DNA of 32,055 bases from Deltaproteobacteria bacterium (GCA_030688735.1 JAUYJC010000014.1:1-32055), one strand, 5' to 3'; numbered from the stretch's first letter, positions 1 to 8,067 are shown. Numbers and translations are program-made. Notes: a model not told the origin generated them from the sequence alone.

Positions 1-88
1 TGCATAACGTTTCTACTCACCCGCGAGCCTCGCCCCATGGCGCGTCAATCAGGCCGACCGTAGCGCGCCAAGTGCGCTGCCGAGCGTC

Positions 89-311
89 GTGCTCGGCTCC
101 GCCTTTTTCTGGCTCAATCTTCTGGTGCCGCTGCCGGTGATCGGCGCGTTCCAACAACCGCACCGCATCCGTTATCATCTTCAACCTCTGGTCGAACGGC
201 TCGTTCTAGCAGCTCAGCGCCTTCGGCGTCGTAATGTTCACGATTTTGATTGTGCTGGTTTCAATCGCGCAAAAAATCAGCGCGCGCTACGGCATACAGG
301 AGCGGGTGTAG
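89..311 (+). pseudogene. C-terminal remnant of an ABC-transporter permease
   Basis: No intact gene is present. In the frame of position 141 the translation contains NNRTASVIIFNLWSNGSF, then an in-frame TAG (207-209), then QLSAFGVVMFTILIVL and a basic end finishing at the TAG of 309-311. This matches the usual ending of ferric-iron-type binding-protein-dependent permeases: a last cytoplasmic stretch with an LW.NG motif, one membrane helix, then a short basic tail. A hydrophobic stretch just upstream (AFFWLNLLVPLPVIGAF) lies in a different frame, so at least one frameshift plus one nonsense mutation separate it from a working gene. The 5' part of the gene is outside the window or lost. The family call rests on a short stretch and could be another type of permease. 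Confidence 0.4.
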
Positions 312-324
312 GCAACTGACTGGG

Positions 325-471
325 GTGGTGCGTCGTTTTGCTGCTCGCCGCCGAGTCTTTGGTCAGCTCATCCGGTAGCACTGCTTTACGATCGTATCGT
401 CCTGCGAGCCATTTGCGAATGCGCAGCGCCGTGATCCCCTCTTAGCCATTGATGTAGATTTTCGGTGGCGT
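325..471 (-). pseudogene. N-terminal remnant resembling N-acetyl-gamma-glutamyl-phosphate reductase (ArgC, short type)
   Basis: Read on the minus strand from 471, the frame gives PKIYING, a stop codon (TAA, 444-442), then EGITALRIRKWLAGRYD and a further 25 or so residues including LPDELTKDSAA. In short-type ArgC the N-terminus is the NADP-binding strand and glycine loop (K-[IV]-[FY]-I-[DN]-G-x-x-G-x-T-x-L-x-I), followed by an Arg-rich helix and a stretch with a KDAA-like sequence. The match covers these three elements in order. The stop replaces one residue of the glycine loop and the rest of the gene is missing, so it is a dead fragment. It runs tail to tail with the permease remnant. The identification comes from about 45 residues, so it is tentative. 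Confidence 0.4.
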
Positions 472-740
472 CTAAATTTCCTTCTGCGAGCGTTGACGAG
501 GGTTCTACGCTGATTCTTGCGGGTTCGCAAAAGTGGATTAAGTTCGGAGATTCAGGATAGGGCTCGTGCAAAGCGAAATGATAATGTGGAGTAAGAAGCG
601 ACGCAACAAACACGCCGTTTTGAGGATGGTGGTTCAAAAGCGATGGGTACCCTGGAGTCTAGGTTCTGAGAGATGCTGAAGGGCTTAACCCATGCTGGGG
701 CGTGAAACGCCGTCAGCTGCATGCCGTTATTGGGCATGTT
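472..740. other. Intergenic region downstream of the specificity gene
   Basis: I find no convincing gene here. Short open frames exist on both strands but none has a recognisable motif. The only structure seen is the degenerate palindromic repeat at 637-697, which has a relative at 6582-6612. Confidence 0.5.
637..697. repeat. Degenerate palindromic repeat, left side of the modification island
   Basis: The sequence begins AAAGCGATGGGTA and ends GGGCTTAACCCAT; ATGGGT and ACCCAT can pair. The same two blocks (AAAGCGATGGGTA and GGGCTCAACCCAT) lie only 5 bases apart at 6582-6612. Here about 31 bases separate them, so this copy looks expanded or decayed. Confidence 0.5.
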
Positions 741-2135
741 TCATTGCAATGCGAAGTGCAGTAAGGCGTCATCGACCATCGCCGATGCCTGTTCTTCCAG
801 AGCCTGGGCTTCCCGGAAATCATCCCAAAGTTGGATCACCTTCGTGCCATCGATGTCGAGCTGCGGCGGGAGAATGACTTCTTCCATGTCGTTGGGGAAA
901 GTAGAGTCCACCACTGAGCCAGACGCGCGGGCCTTGAGCTGCATTTGCGCGTGGCTAGTTTTTAGCGCGAGGAACAGCCATCCGGCGTCCACCCCCGGCT
1001 TGGGAATCACGCGGCCCACATGTCCGCTGGCGAGCCACCCGGCGCGATCTTCGGTGATGAACACGGGGGTACCCAGTTCCTCCTCAGCCCGTCCATCGGC
1101 GGGATACGCAATCCAGCCTGCGTGCACTTCGTACGCGGTGATGTCATTGAAGACCCCTGGGGCCATGAATTGCAGATTGATGACCGTGGTTTGGAGGAGT
1201 TGCGCGCCTGACAGGAGCGGGCGCCCGTTATCGCGGTCCACATAACACGTCTTGTAGCGACCGGCGGGCTTGAGAACCCGCGCGACTTCGGAAACGCGCT
1301 TGCCGCCGAGTCGCGTCAAGTGACGGCGGACTGTGCTGACGAGCGGGTCGTAAAATGCGCTGTCGAGCCTTCCTTCTAACGCTTCGGACGAAACGGTCCA
1401 ACCGCAGCGCAGTGGCTTAGGCCGTTTAATTGCAGGCAATGCTTGTTCGTAACCTGTCACTGCTGTGTTAAGCGCCAGTCTCGCCTTCTCCCTCAAGTCA
1501 ACCGCTTTTGTAATGGCGTCTGCAATTTGTTCAACCCTCTGGCTCTCCAACAGCAGAATCTCCAGCTTTGCGAGATGCCCTTCCGAAATGTGGTCAATGA
1601 CCGAGCCCGTTTTGTCACGGCGCAGCATTCGCCTTCCGGCCTGGCTGTTCAGGAAGGCTAGCACATAGTGGCGCAACCGCTTGTCTTCTATCTCAACGCG
1701 AATCATGTCGTGACTGAGGAGAAACCTCGCCAGGTAATTATCCACCATCACAGCGGGGCCGAGATTCCTGCCCGAGCACGTTTGGATAATCATTCCTCGC
1801 CGGAGCTGATACGTTGCTAAGTCGTCAGTCCGCAGTGTCGAAAGCCAGTCGGCAGGCTCTGGGAAGTAGTTGAAGACGTCGTATGGGCGCAGGTAAGGCG
1901 CGCTCGGCTCTCCGTGTGCTGCGTACGCTCGCTTGAAACGCGCTGGTGCCCAGACCTTGGCAACCCCTTCCGGTCCTCCCAATACAACACTCGTCATGCC
2001 TTGGGATTTTGCCTTGTCGATGGACGCCAAGGCCGCGTTCGCAGGTGACACGAAATACCAACAGTCAAGCCGACCTGCAGCTTGGACATGTTCCGAGAGA
2101 ACGGAGTGAATCTTCACTGCTGTCCCTCCAGCCAT
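741..2135 (-). CDS. Restriction-modification specificity subunit (HsdS-like)
   Basis: This 464-residue protein would give a restriction-modification complex its DNA target. It shows the two-repeat plan of S subunits: a first target-recognition region (about 20-190), a central helical segment (about 195-235, with EQIADAITKAVDLREKARLA), a second recognition region (about 245-425) and a C-terminal helix (LWDDFREAQALEEQASAMV). The two helices act as spacers and bind the methyltransferase subunit. Length is normal for the family and both halves look intact. The start codon overlaps the end of the upstream methyltransferase frame by 22 bases, so the two are translated from one message and probably coupled. 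The specificity cannot be read from sequence. No separate R subunit lies nearby; nuclease activity would come from the N-terminus of the upstream protein. Confidence 0.82.
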   Translation of the reverse strand: MAGGTAVKIHSVLSEHVQAAGRLDCWYFVSPANAALASIDKAKSQGMTSVVLGGPEGVAKVWAPARFKRAYAAHGEPSAPYLRPYDVFNYFPEPADWLSTLRTDDLATYQLRRGMIIQTCSGRNLGPAVMVDNYLARFLLSHDMIRVEIEDKRLRHYVLAFLNSQAGRRMLRRDKTGSVIDHISEGHLAKLEILLLESQRVEQIADAITKAVDLREKARLALNTAVTGYEQALPAIKRPKPLRCGWTVSSEALEGRLDSAFYDPLVSTVRRHLTRLGGKRVSEVARVLKPAGRYKTCYVDRDNGRPLLSGAQLLQTTVINLQFMAPGVFNDITAYEVHAGWIAYPADGRAEEELGTPVFITEDRAGWLASGHVGRVIPKPGVDAGWLFLALKTSHAQMQLKARASGSVVDSTFPNDMEEVILPPQLDIDGTKVIQLWDDFREAQALEEQASAMVDDALLHFALQ

Positions 2136-4131
2136 TTTGGATAGGACTCCGCGACTTCGGCAAGTTCGTCGTCAACAACGCGGTCACGGACTTCAATCTC
2201 CTTGGTGACCACCTCGCCGGAACCCTCGTCAATTTCCGTCACCAACTCCTTCTTTGCCACAATCACGTCTTTGCCATCTGCGGTTCGTCGGTAGATGGTG
2301 TTTCCTCGTTTGTCGTGGCCGATTTTCTCCGCAACCGCCATGAAGATGGGATACGAAAGCCCCTTCGTTGCAGCGACCTTCTCCTCGTCCGCCGACAGCC
2401 GACGCATCAGCATCATCGAAGTTTGAGTGTCGTTCTTGGTTGGAAACGGTCGCGGGCCATGTCCACGACGGAAAGAATCTGCGTATGCGTCAGCAGCCAC
2501 TGGCGCACGTAGCCAAGTGCTGGGTTGTTCAGTATCCCGTTGGGGATGACCATCGCCATCCGACCTGTACCGGAGACGAGGAATTGGACGCAGCGTTCGA
2601 TGAAAAAGATTTCGGGCGGCTGGGACTTTTGCAGCACCTTGTTGCCGTTTTTGTCCACACGCATCTGCCAGGAGCCGTCGGCTTGAAGGTCCCACACGGC
2701 GGCGAGGTCATACTGTTCTAGGACGTGCTCGTCATCGATGACGATGTTCGCGCCGAACGGCGGATTAGTGAACAGGACGTCAATGGAGCCGAGCGGGACA
2801 GCTTTAGCGGCGTCCGGGTTCCACGTGTGCGGGTTGGCCAGACTGTTCGCCTGAAACAAACCGCCCTCACCGTCGTTGTTCATCACCATGTTCATCTTGG
2901 CGGCGCGGATGAGGGAAGGATTCAGGTCGAAGCCGAAGACCCGCTCTGAGAGATACTCGTTGCGCTTGCGGTAAAGCTCCTGCCGCTCGGCATCGGTGGG
3001 CTGTTGCGGTTTGGCCCACGAGGATTTTTCGGACTCCTCCAGGATTCTGAGCGAGTGGTTCATGGCCGTGATGAGGAAGCCGCCGGTGCCTTCGGCTGGG
3101 TCAAGAAGCCGCTCATGGGGCAGCGGATTGAGCATCGCCACTGCCATGCGACAGGCGTTGCGAGGTGTGAAGAACTCGCCGCGGTCGCCGCGCAAATTCG
3201 AGCCGACGACTTCTTCGTAGGCGACGCCTTTTACGTCCACGGGCGAGGCGAGCAGGGAGTAGCGCTGAAGCTGCGACACGACGTAGGCGACAACATTGGG
3301 CTTGAGTTGGATTTCGCGGTCTGCCCCGACGAAAATTTTCGGGTACTTCTTTACGACCTTCTCCGTGAACAGTTTGGTGATTCGGCCTTTGGCAGCTGCG
3401 GCAGCGGTGGACCCGGCGAGTTCGCTAGGCGCAACGAAGAACTCCAAGACTTTGGACCGTTCATCTTCAATTTTGCAAAAGATGATTTTGAGCAGTTCCC
3501 AAAAGGCTTCCGGTTTTTGCATGCCCTCGGTACCGGCGACGTAGTTATGGCAGCGGCGAAAGGCGAAAAGCAGGTTGTCGGCAGTGGCCGGCATCAAGTC
3601 GGTGCGCTTCGGGCGTGCGGCGTCGGCTTCGGACTGCCCAGCGGCCGAAATGTCCACAATCTCTTCGAAGACGATTTTGCCGGCCTTGATGCGCTTCGCG
3701 AAGCAGAAGCGGTCGTCGCCGTTCGTCCACAAGCCGTAGAGGGCATTTGGACACGCGGCTATGTAAGACTGTAGCTGGCCGATGCCGTCTTTCTTCGTTT
3801 CGACCAGGATGTAGGCGTGAGCTTGCTCGCGCTTCTCGTCAGCCGGAAAGACGACGATGTCCACGCGCGGCTTGGCCGAGCCCATCTTGATGCGGAACTC
3901 GGGCTGACATTGGGCAGCGGAATACTTGTATTGGCGAACAAGCGCCTTCTCGATGTTCTGTCGGACGTATTCCTCCGGTGTGTCGTTGACGAACTGGCCC
4001 GTCAGAAAGTCAACGACCTTGCCGTCAGGGATTGCGCCGACTGCGACAGCGGGCGGAGGCGTGAACATATGACTGGGCTTTGGCGAGGTCGCACTCTTGA
4101 CTGTGGAGTTGGTCTTTGCCTTTTTGTTCAT
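2114..4131 (-). pseudogene. Nuclease-N6-adenine methyltransferase fusion (RM subunit), frameshifted near 2434-2440
   Basis: The first frame (4131 to 2413, 572 residues) has an HsdR_N-like nuclease domain at about 50-150, with D91 and E111-T-K113 as the PD-(D/E)xK residues. A Type I/IIG methyltransferase core follows, with motif I DPAEGTGGF (344-352) and motif IV NPPFG (456-460), the N6-adenine signature. Close to the end the frame breaks: the standard RNDTQTS-type stretch is replaced by RTTLKLR and a stop. The expected sequence (KNDTQTSMMLMRRLS) continues in the next frame for about 107 codons to the stop at 2114, so one base is missing around 2434-2440. Repaired, it would be about 672 residues. 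An RM polypeptide plus a separate S subunit resembles BcgI-type IIB enzymes. Motif I has Glu where Cys is usual. The gene starts 46 bases after the upstream methyltransferase. A sequencing error would also explain the break. Confidence 0.8.
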
Positions 4132-4169
4132 TTCGACGACAATCCTGTCTCGGTCTGCTCGAACGGCTC

Positions 4170-4184
4170 GTTAGGCGTCAGTCA
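4170..4184. repeat. Left arm of a perfect 15-bp inverted repeat
   Basis: GTTAGGCGTCAGTCA is the exact reverse complement of 6357-6371. The arm includes the stop codon of the 710-residue methyltransferase. GTTAGGC fits the GTTRRRY core of integron attC sites, but no complete attC fold was found around it. Confidence 0.75.
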
Positions 4185-6310
4185 CGAACAGGGCGTTGAC
4201 GGATACGAAAATGGAGTATGGATCGGCGTAATGCCCTCTCCGAGGCCCAGTAGAACGGAGGACCAAATAGCGGCGACGGACCTGGCAGCGACCTCGCCGG
4301 CGTGAGTACCTCACGCTTAGCCTCCTCCGCTAAAGCTAACACCTGATGAGTAACGATACTCCTGTGGGTAAACACCGAAGGCTGCTTTCCTATACTTGAC
4401 CGCTCCGGTAGGCAAATTACCAGATGACCGTCGGGCTTCAAAGCGTTAATGGCAGCCCGCAGCACATCCGCATACAGCTGCGCTAATTCCTCCGCCGCTT
4501 CGTCGGTGTTAAAGCCGTATGGTGGGTCCGTCACGATTACGTCGTAGCCATTTGTATCGCCGGCGGTTGCCGCCAAGTTGCGAGCATCTGCCACGCGGAG
4601 AGACGCGTTGCGTTCACCAGTGGCTAGCAAAGCGATGACACGAGCAGGATCTATCGTTACGCTCCGGCTGTAGCTTCCACGGGACTCGATAAGCACACCA
4701 TCTGACTTACTCGTAATCTGCGCCCGGTCTCTAACCTCTGCTAAGCTCTCCATCTGCCTGCTAAGAGTTGTGGCCTCCCTGGCGAAGGCCTTACTCCATT
4801 CCTCGGCACCCCGGCTTAACCCTGGCGCATGGCGCTTATTGGATCGCAAAGCGACGTAAAAGAGTACCCGAACCAGCAAATCATCCTCCTTGGTTAGAAT
4901 CTGTTCGGCCAGATCCTCAAGGTGAACAGCCTCCTCGGTTGCCCATTCACGGACCTTGCCCGCGAGAGACTCAGCCTTTGCCTCTCGACTGACTCCCCCG
5001 CCGCGGCGTCGGCCCTGGGACGGGCCGGATGAGTTCTCCAATTTTTTTGCAACATCGACCAGAGTTGTTGCGATACGCTTCACCCCTTCAACATCGAGTG
5101 CGAAGAACTCCGCGTTGTCGCATGCAGCCCTCACGGCGGTTTTGCTTATATCACCAGTCCTCGCCACCACCTCGGCGTACTTTGACGCTTCGAGCCACGT
5201 GGTACCCGTCCCAACGAAGGGATCGCCTATCACCACTGGAGGCTTGGTCCAATGCGGCATGGTGACGTTGATCATCGCGCCGATCAACGTATGCGGTATC
5301 GTAGTGTGCTCGATCCAGGCAGGCTTGTTCTCGTCAAAAATATGGAACGGATTCTTGTTGTCGTAGAGCTGGTCGTAGCAAATGAAATACCGCTCTTCGC
5401 TCCGGTTGCAGCTTCGAGGATCGATGCCGTAGTCGCAGATTAGCCACATTGTTCTGTCTTGATCAATATCAGCGGCCTTTCTAAGCCGGCGATGCTGATC
5501 TCGGAAATCTCCCGGGTCCGGGATCGCGACTTGGCCATGGAACTCTTTCCGCAGATCTCTCAACACGTCCACAAGGTGCTGGCCGCCCATGAAAAATTTG
5601 TCAACGTGAATCTTTACGTCGTCGAGACCGTCCGCAAGGTCACGGCGGTGCTCGGTGTCGAATTCGGTAAAGTCTTCGTGGGCGTACACGGTAAAAAAGA
5701 TTCTCTTGTCACCTCGCGGATAGCGACGAAGGTAGTGCCGAAGAGCCTCAAAAAAGTGTTGTCTCTGCGCCTTCGTGATATTGCGGACGAACACGTTGCG
5801 CCCGCATGAGTGAACGTAGCCCGACAGGCCACAGACGGCTCGCAGATCTAGATCGAGGTGGGGTGATAGATAAATGCAGCAAGAGCCAAAGAAGGTGTCT
5901 ACCACGATAGTGTCTTGGAGAAGGTGGGCATAATGTTCAGCGATCCGCTTTGAGCCCGGTTCACTAGACACTGGGCTTAACGGCAGCGCGTCTACAATGC
6001 CTTGAACGGTGGCGCTAAAATCGTTGGACGACACAAACTGGAGAGACGTTGGTCGGCATCCGGTCCGCTTATTTTTTGTATAGCAGGACACCAGAGCCAG
6101 AAGCTCGGCAAACTGGATGTTGGTAACCGTGACGTTCTTACGGAACAGAAAGAAGAAGGCGTGGCCGCGTTCCTTCATCCACAGACGTAAGAAGGCATGA
6201 CCGATACCAGAAGTTTCATGTCCTGGGGGCGCATGCTCGGCGGAGACGGACCGTAGCGCCGAGGCGATCTCGGTAATCAAAGCTTCGTGTGTCGGATCTG
6301 GAACTGACAT
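4178..6310 (-). CDS. Large DNA or RNA methyltransferase of unknown target (DPPYG type)
   Basis: This 710-residue protein has an AdoMet-binding motif DPFVGTGT (363-370) and a catalytic TDPPYGF (594-600), followed by LKPDGHLVICLP (624-635), the strand and turn usual after that motif. DPPY is typical of amino methylation of adenine or cytosine in DNA, and DPPYG also occurs in Trm11/THUMP-type tRNA guanine methylases. The order (binding motif first) and the roughly 225-residue, Arg/Glu-rich helical stretch between the motifs are unusual. The first 340 residues match nothing I recognise. Start: ATG at 6310 with a strong AGGAGG (6315-6320) five bases upstream. It lies 46 bases before the RM fusion gene on the same strand, so a role in the same modification system is likely but inferred. 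A perfect 15-bp inverted repeat brackets the gene. Confidence 0.7.
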   Translation of the reverse strand: MSVPDPTHEALITEIASALRSVSAEHAPPGHETSGIGHAFLRLWMKERGHAFFFLFRKNVTVTNIQFAELLALVSCYTKNKRTGCRPTSLQFVSSNDFSATVQGIVDALPLSPVSSEPGSKRIAEHYAHLLQDTIVVDTFFGSCCIYLSPHLDLDLRAVCGLSGYVHSCGRNVFVRNITKAQRQHFFEALRHYLRRYPRGDKRIFFTVYAHEDFTEFDTEHRRDLADGLDDVKIHVDKFFMGGQHLVDVLRDLRKEFHGQVAIPDPGDFRDQHRRLRKAADIDQDRTMWLICDYGIDPRSCNRSEERYFICYDQLYDNKNPFHIFDENKPAWIEHTTIPHTLIGAMINVTMPHWTKPPVVIGDPFVGTGTTWLEASKYAEVVARTGDISKTAVRAACDNAEFFALDVEGVKRIATTLVDVAKKLENSSGPSQGRRRGGGVSREAKAESLAGKVREWATEEAVHLEDLAEQILTKEDDLLVRVLFYVALRSNKRHAPGLSRGAEEWSKAFAREATTLSRQMESLAEVRDRAQITSKSDGVLIESRGSYSRSVTIDPARVIALLATGERNASLRVADARNLAATAGDTNGYDVIVTDPPYGFNTDEAAEELAQLYADVLRAAINALKPDGHLVICLPERSSIGKQPSVFTHRSIVTHQVLALAEEAKREVLTPARSLPGPSPLFGPPFYWASERALRRSILHFRIRQRPVRD

Positions 6311-6356
6311 GGTGCCTCCTCATCGTAATGCGGTAATAGGGAATCGAAGGACAACC

Positions 6357-6371
6357 TGACTGACGCCTAAC
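6357..6371. repeat. Right arm of a perfect 15-bp inverted repeat
   Basis: TGACTGACGCCTAAC mirrors 4170-4184 exactly. It lies 46 bases upstream of the methyltransferase start and overlaps the left edge of the ~130-bp dispersed repeat that follows. GCCTAAC fits the RYYYAAC attC consensus. Confidence 0.75.
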
Positions 6372-6497
6372 ATGAGTCGGTCAATCTATCCCAATCGGCG
6401 ATTTCATGTTTACGGGTGATCCTATAATCGTTTCCACCACTTAGCAAAGAAAAACATGATTCGACAAATACTGCGCTATTGTCAGCCTTTGCCGGTT
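6366..6497. repeat. Dispersed ~130-bp repeat, copy 1
   Basis: Aligns with 18978-19110 over its whole length, at roughly 70% identity by eye. Best conserved are GGTCAATCTATCCC (GGTCAGTCTATCCC in the other copy), ATCCTATAA and ACTGCGC. Both copies are in the same orientation and sit immediately 5' of a minus-strand gene. On the minus strand both contain a short open stretch (DYRITRK..IA.WDRLT / SYRISRN..FAGRDRLT), so a coding origin is possible. Confidence 0.7.
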
Positions 6498-6526
6498 TAC
6501 CCGACCTATCATTGACCAACAGAAAA

Positions 6527-6617
6527 GTAGGTGGGTTAAGGAGCGCAGCGACGAACCCACCGTTCTAATCACGCCGGTATGAAAGCGATGGGTATCGCGG
6601 GGCTCAACCCATCCTAC
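6527..6617. repeat. Compound palindromic repeat
   Basis: The left edge GTAGGTGGGTT and right edge AACCCATCCTAC are near-inverted copies about 70 bases apart. Inside, GGTGGGTT (6530-6537) pairs perfectly with AACCCACC (6554-6561) around a GC-rich loop. The right half (6582-6612) matches blocks at 637-697. The GTGGGTT...AACCCAC hairpin is a common interspersed type in bacterial genomes. Confidence 0.65.
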
Positions 6618-6788
6618 GACAGATCAAACCGTTGCTTCCTGGTCCGAAAGCCCTGCGATTAAGTCGGCGTGTTGCAACCGGTGAGATAGGTGTTCTCCCG
6701 CTTCGCGGCGAACAGAGAGGCGCTCGCTAGTGTAGGTGCGAGAGTTCAATCCGCGATGCACCCACTCGCAGATGGACAGCTCGACATG
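6618..6788. other. Intergenic, with an open minus-strand stretch past a stop codon
   Basis: No gene called. In the frame of the small protein encoded at 6789-7091, translation past its TGA stays open for about 54 more codons (6788 to about 6626; reads VELSICEWVHRGLN... and ends TGA). It has no ATG. It may be chance or the eroded end of a once longer gene. Confidence 0.3.
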
Positions 6789-7091
6789 TCAATTTCTTTT
6801 CTTGTCCTCAACTTTACCCGTGCTCGGCAGTCGGCTATTGATCAAATCACTAGTCATGAATGATTCGAGAATCTGCCGAAGATCTTTAAAATACCGCCCA
6901 TGGGTCCGACGTAGTGCGGCTTCACTTGCCGCATCCAACAAGACTACTTCGTGATCGATTTTTCTGCGGTTCAGGTCCAGCTCAATATCGAGCCGCAGGT
7001 CCTGCGCCTTCGACCGCTCCGACTTGGCGAAAACTTTGAAGGTGACCAATCGACCCTCAGGGCGATTGTATTCAATCAAGTAGATCATCAT
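6789..7091 (-). CDS. Small conserved protein of unknown function
   Basis: A 100-residue protein that starts seven bases after the stop of the binding-protein gene, with AAGG just upstream of paired ATG codons. It begins with a beta strand (MIYLIEYNRPEGRLVTF), continues into a charged helical region (SERSKAQDLRLDIELDLNR), and has VVLLDAASEAALRRTHGRYF in its second half. It has no signal peptide, membrane helix or cysteine. I recall similar short proteins (YLIEY... LDA.S..ALR.TH.RYF) as uncharacterised in Proteobacteria, but no function is known to me. The spacing places it last in the four-gene minus-strand unit with VOC, DUF4926-like and binding-protein genes. Its reading frame stays open after the stop, so the C-terminus may have been shortened. 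Confidence 0.65.
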   Translation of the reverse strand: MMIYLIEYNRPEGRLVTFKVFAKSERSKAQDLRLDIELDLNRRKIDHEVVLLDAASEAALRRTHGRYFKDLRQILESFMTSDLINSRLPSTGKVEDKKRN

Positions 7092-7098
7092 TTTGCCT

Positions 7099-8067
7099 TT
7101 ATCGCGCCATTCCGCCGCTCCCCAATTCCCGCCGCGCTTGATCCGCGAAACTCCAGTTGCGGACTTTGTCGAGAGGGACGGCGTCTTTGATCTTTAACTC
7201 CAACATCGACTGATCCACCAGCGCTTGAACCGCCGAGTCGGAGGCGACGCCACCTTCCGACCAACTCCGTTTGCCGAGATCGTAGCTTCTTGCGGCGACT
7301 TCTTGGTCGACTCTGAGCCAATTGACTATCATCTGCCTCGTTTCCTCCGGATGAGTGCCGGCGAACGCCATGGCGCGGAAGACTGCTCTCACCACGCCGA
7401 GAACTTGTTTCGGATTCTTCTGAATCGTTTCGTCTCTGACCGCCAGGCCGGAGAGTGGCAGTTCCAAGCGCTCGCCGAACCAGAGGAGGTCTTTGAAACC
7501 GGCCTTTTCCGCCTGCAAGTTATACGGTAGCGTCAGAATCGCTGCGTCCACAATCCCTCCGAGCAGGGCAGCATAGCGGGCGCCGCCGCCGCCCATCTGC
7601 AACCGAACGAGATCGCGGTCGGGGTCCAATCCATCTTGTTTGGCAACCGCGCGCAGAGCGAGATCGGCGGCGGCGCCGAAGCTGCCGATGGCGATGCGTT
7701 TGCCTTTGAGATCCTTGACGGACTTTATCTCTCTCTTGACGGTGAGAAAGTAATCGGGACGGCCCAACAAGACGGCTACCGTTTTTACGGGTAAGCCAGC
7801 AGTTGCGGCCTTTATCATCGACGTACTGGGAGTGCCGTATTCGACGCTTCTCGTAAGAAGGGCGTTGACCGCAATATTCGCCCGCATCGTGATGGTCAAA
7901 ACGTCGAACCCTTCGTCGCGGAAGAAGCCTTTGCGGGCGGCGATCTCAAGCGGCAGGGTGCTCAGGCCGGGGCCGGTGGAGGCGATCTTTATTTCCTCGG
8001 CGGCAAGAAGTGTTGCGGGTGCTGATGAGAAAGGCAGTGCCAAAAGAACGAATAGCCAAAGTATCAC
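7099..8067 (-). CDS. NMT1/TauA-type ABC transporter substrate-binding protein
   Basis: A 322-residue periplasmic binding protein of the NMT1/THI5-like class, whose members capture sulfonates, nitrate, pyrimidines, phthalate or related organics. An N-terminal signal peptide is clear (hydrophobic core LWLFVLLALPFSSAPA, likely cut near LLAAEE). The mature part has the usual order: TGPGLSTLPLEIAARKGFFRDEGFDV (split here as TGPGLSTLPLEIAARKGFF then RDEGFDV), a ligand-loop region near GTPSTSM, VKDLKGKRIAIGSFG (the conserved L.G...G hinge strand) and GGIVDAAILTLPYN. Start is GTG at 8067 with GGAGGA close upstream; no other start fits before the DUF4926 gene 20 bases away. No permease or ATPase gene adjoins it, so it relies on components elsewhere. 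Ligand unknown; the hydroxylase opposite suggests an aromatic or heterocyclic compound. Confidence 0.85.
   Translation of the reverse strand: MILWLFVLLALPFSSAPATLLAAEEIKIASTGPGLSTLPLEIAARKGFFRDEGFDVLTITMRANIAVNALLTRSVEYGTPSTSMIKAATAGLPVKTVAVLLGRPDYFLTVKREIKSVKDLKGKRIAIGSFGAAADLALRAVAKQDGLDPDRDLVRLQMGGGGARYAALLGGIVDAAILTLPYNLQAEKAGFKDLLWFGERLELPLSGLAVRDETIQKNPKQVLGVVRAVFRAMAFAGTHPEETRQMIVNWLRVDQEVAARSYDLGKRSWSEGGVASDSAVQALVDQSMLELKIKDAVPLDKVRNWSFADQARRELGSGGMAR

Noticed and set aside
552-737. A 61-codon minus-strand open frame with ATG
   Set aside because: It overlaps the repeat at 637-697 and has no recognisable motif or coding character.
191-4172. A 14-base match (TCGAACGGCTCGTT) between the permease remnant and the left inverted-repeat arm
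   Set aside because: A match of this length is expected by chance in a window of this size, and the flanks do not align.
4050-4176. Complete integron attC site at the left arm of the inverted repeat
   Set aside because: GTTAGGC is present but no matching RYYYAAC partner with an L box lies within 120 bases on the same strand, so only the core resemblance is reported.
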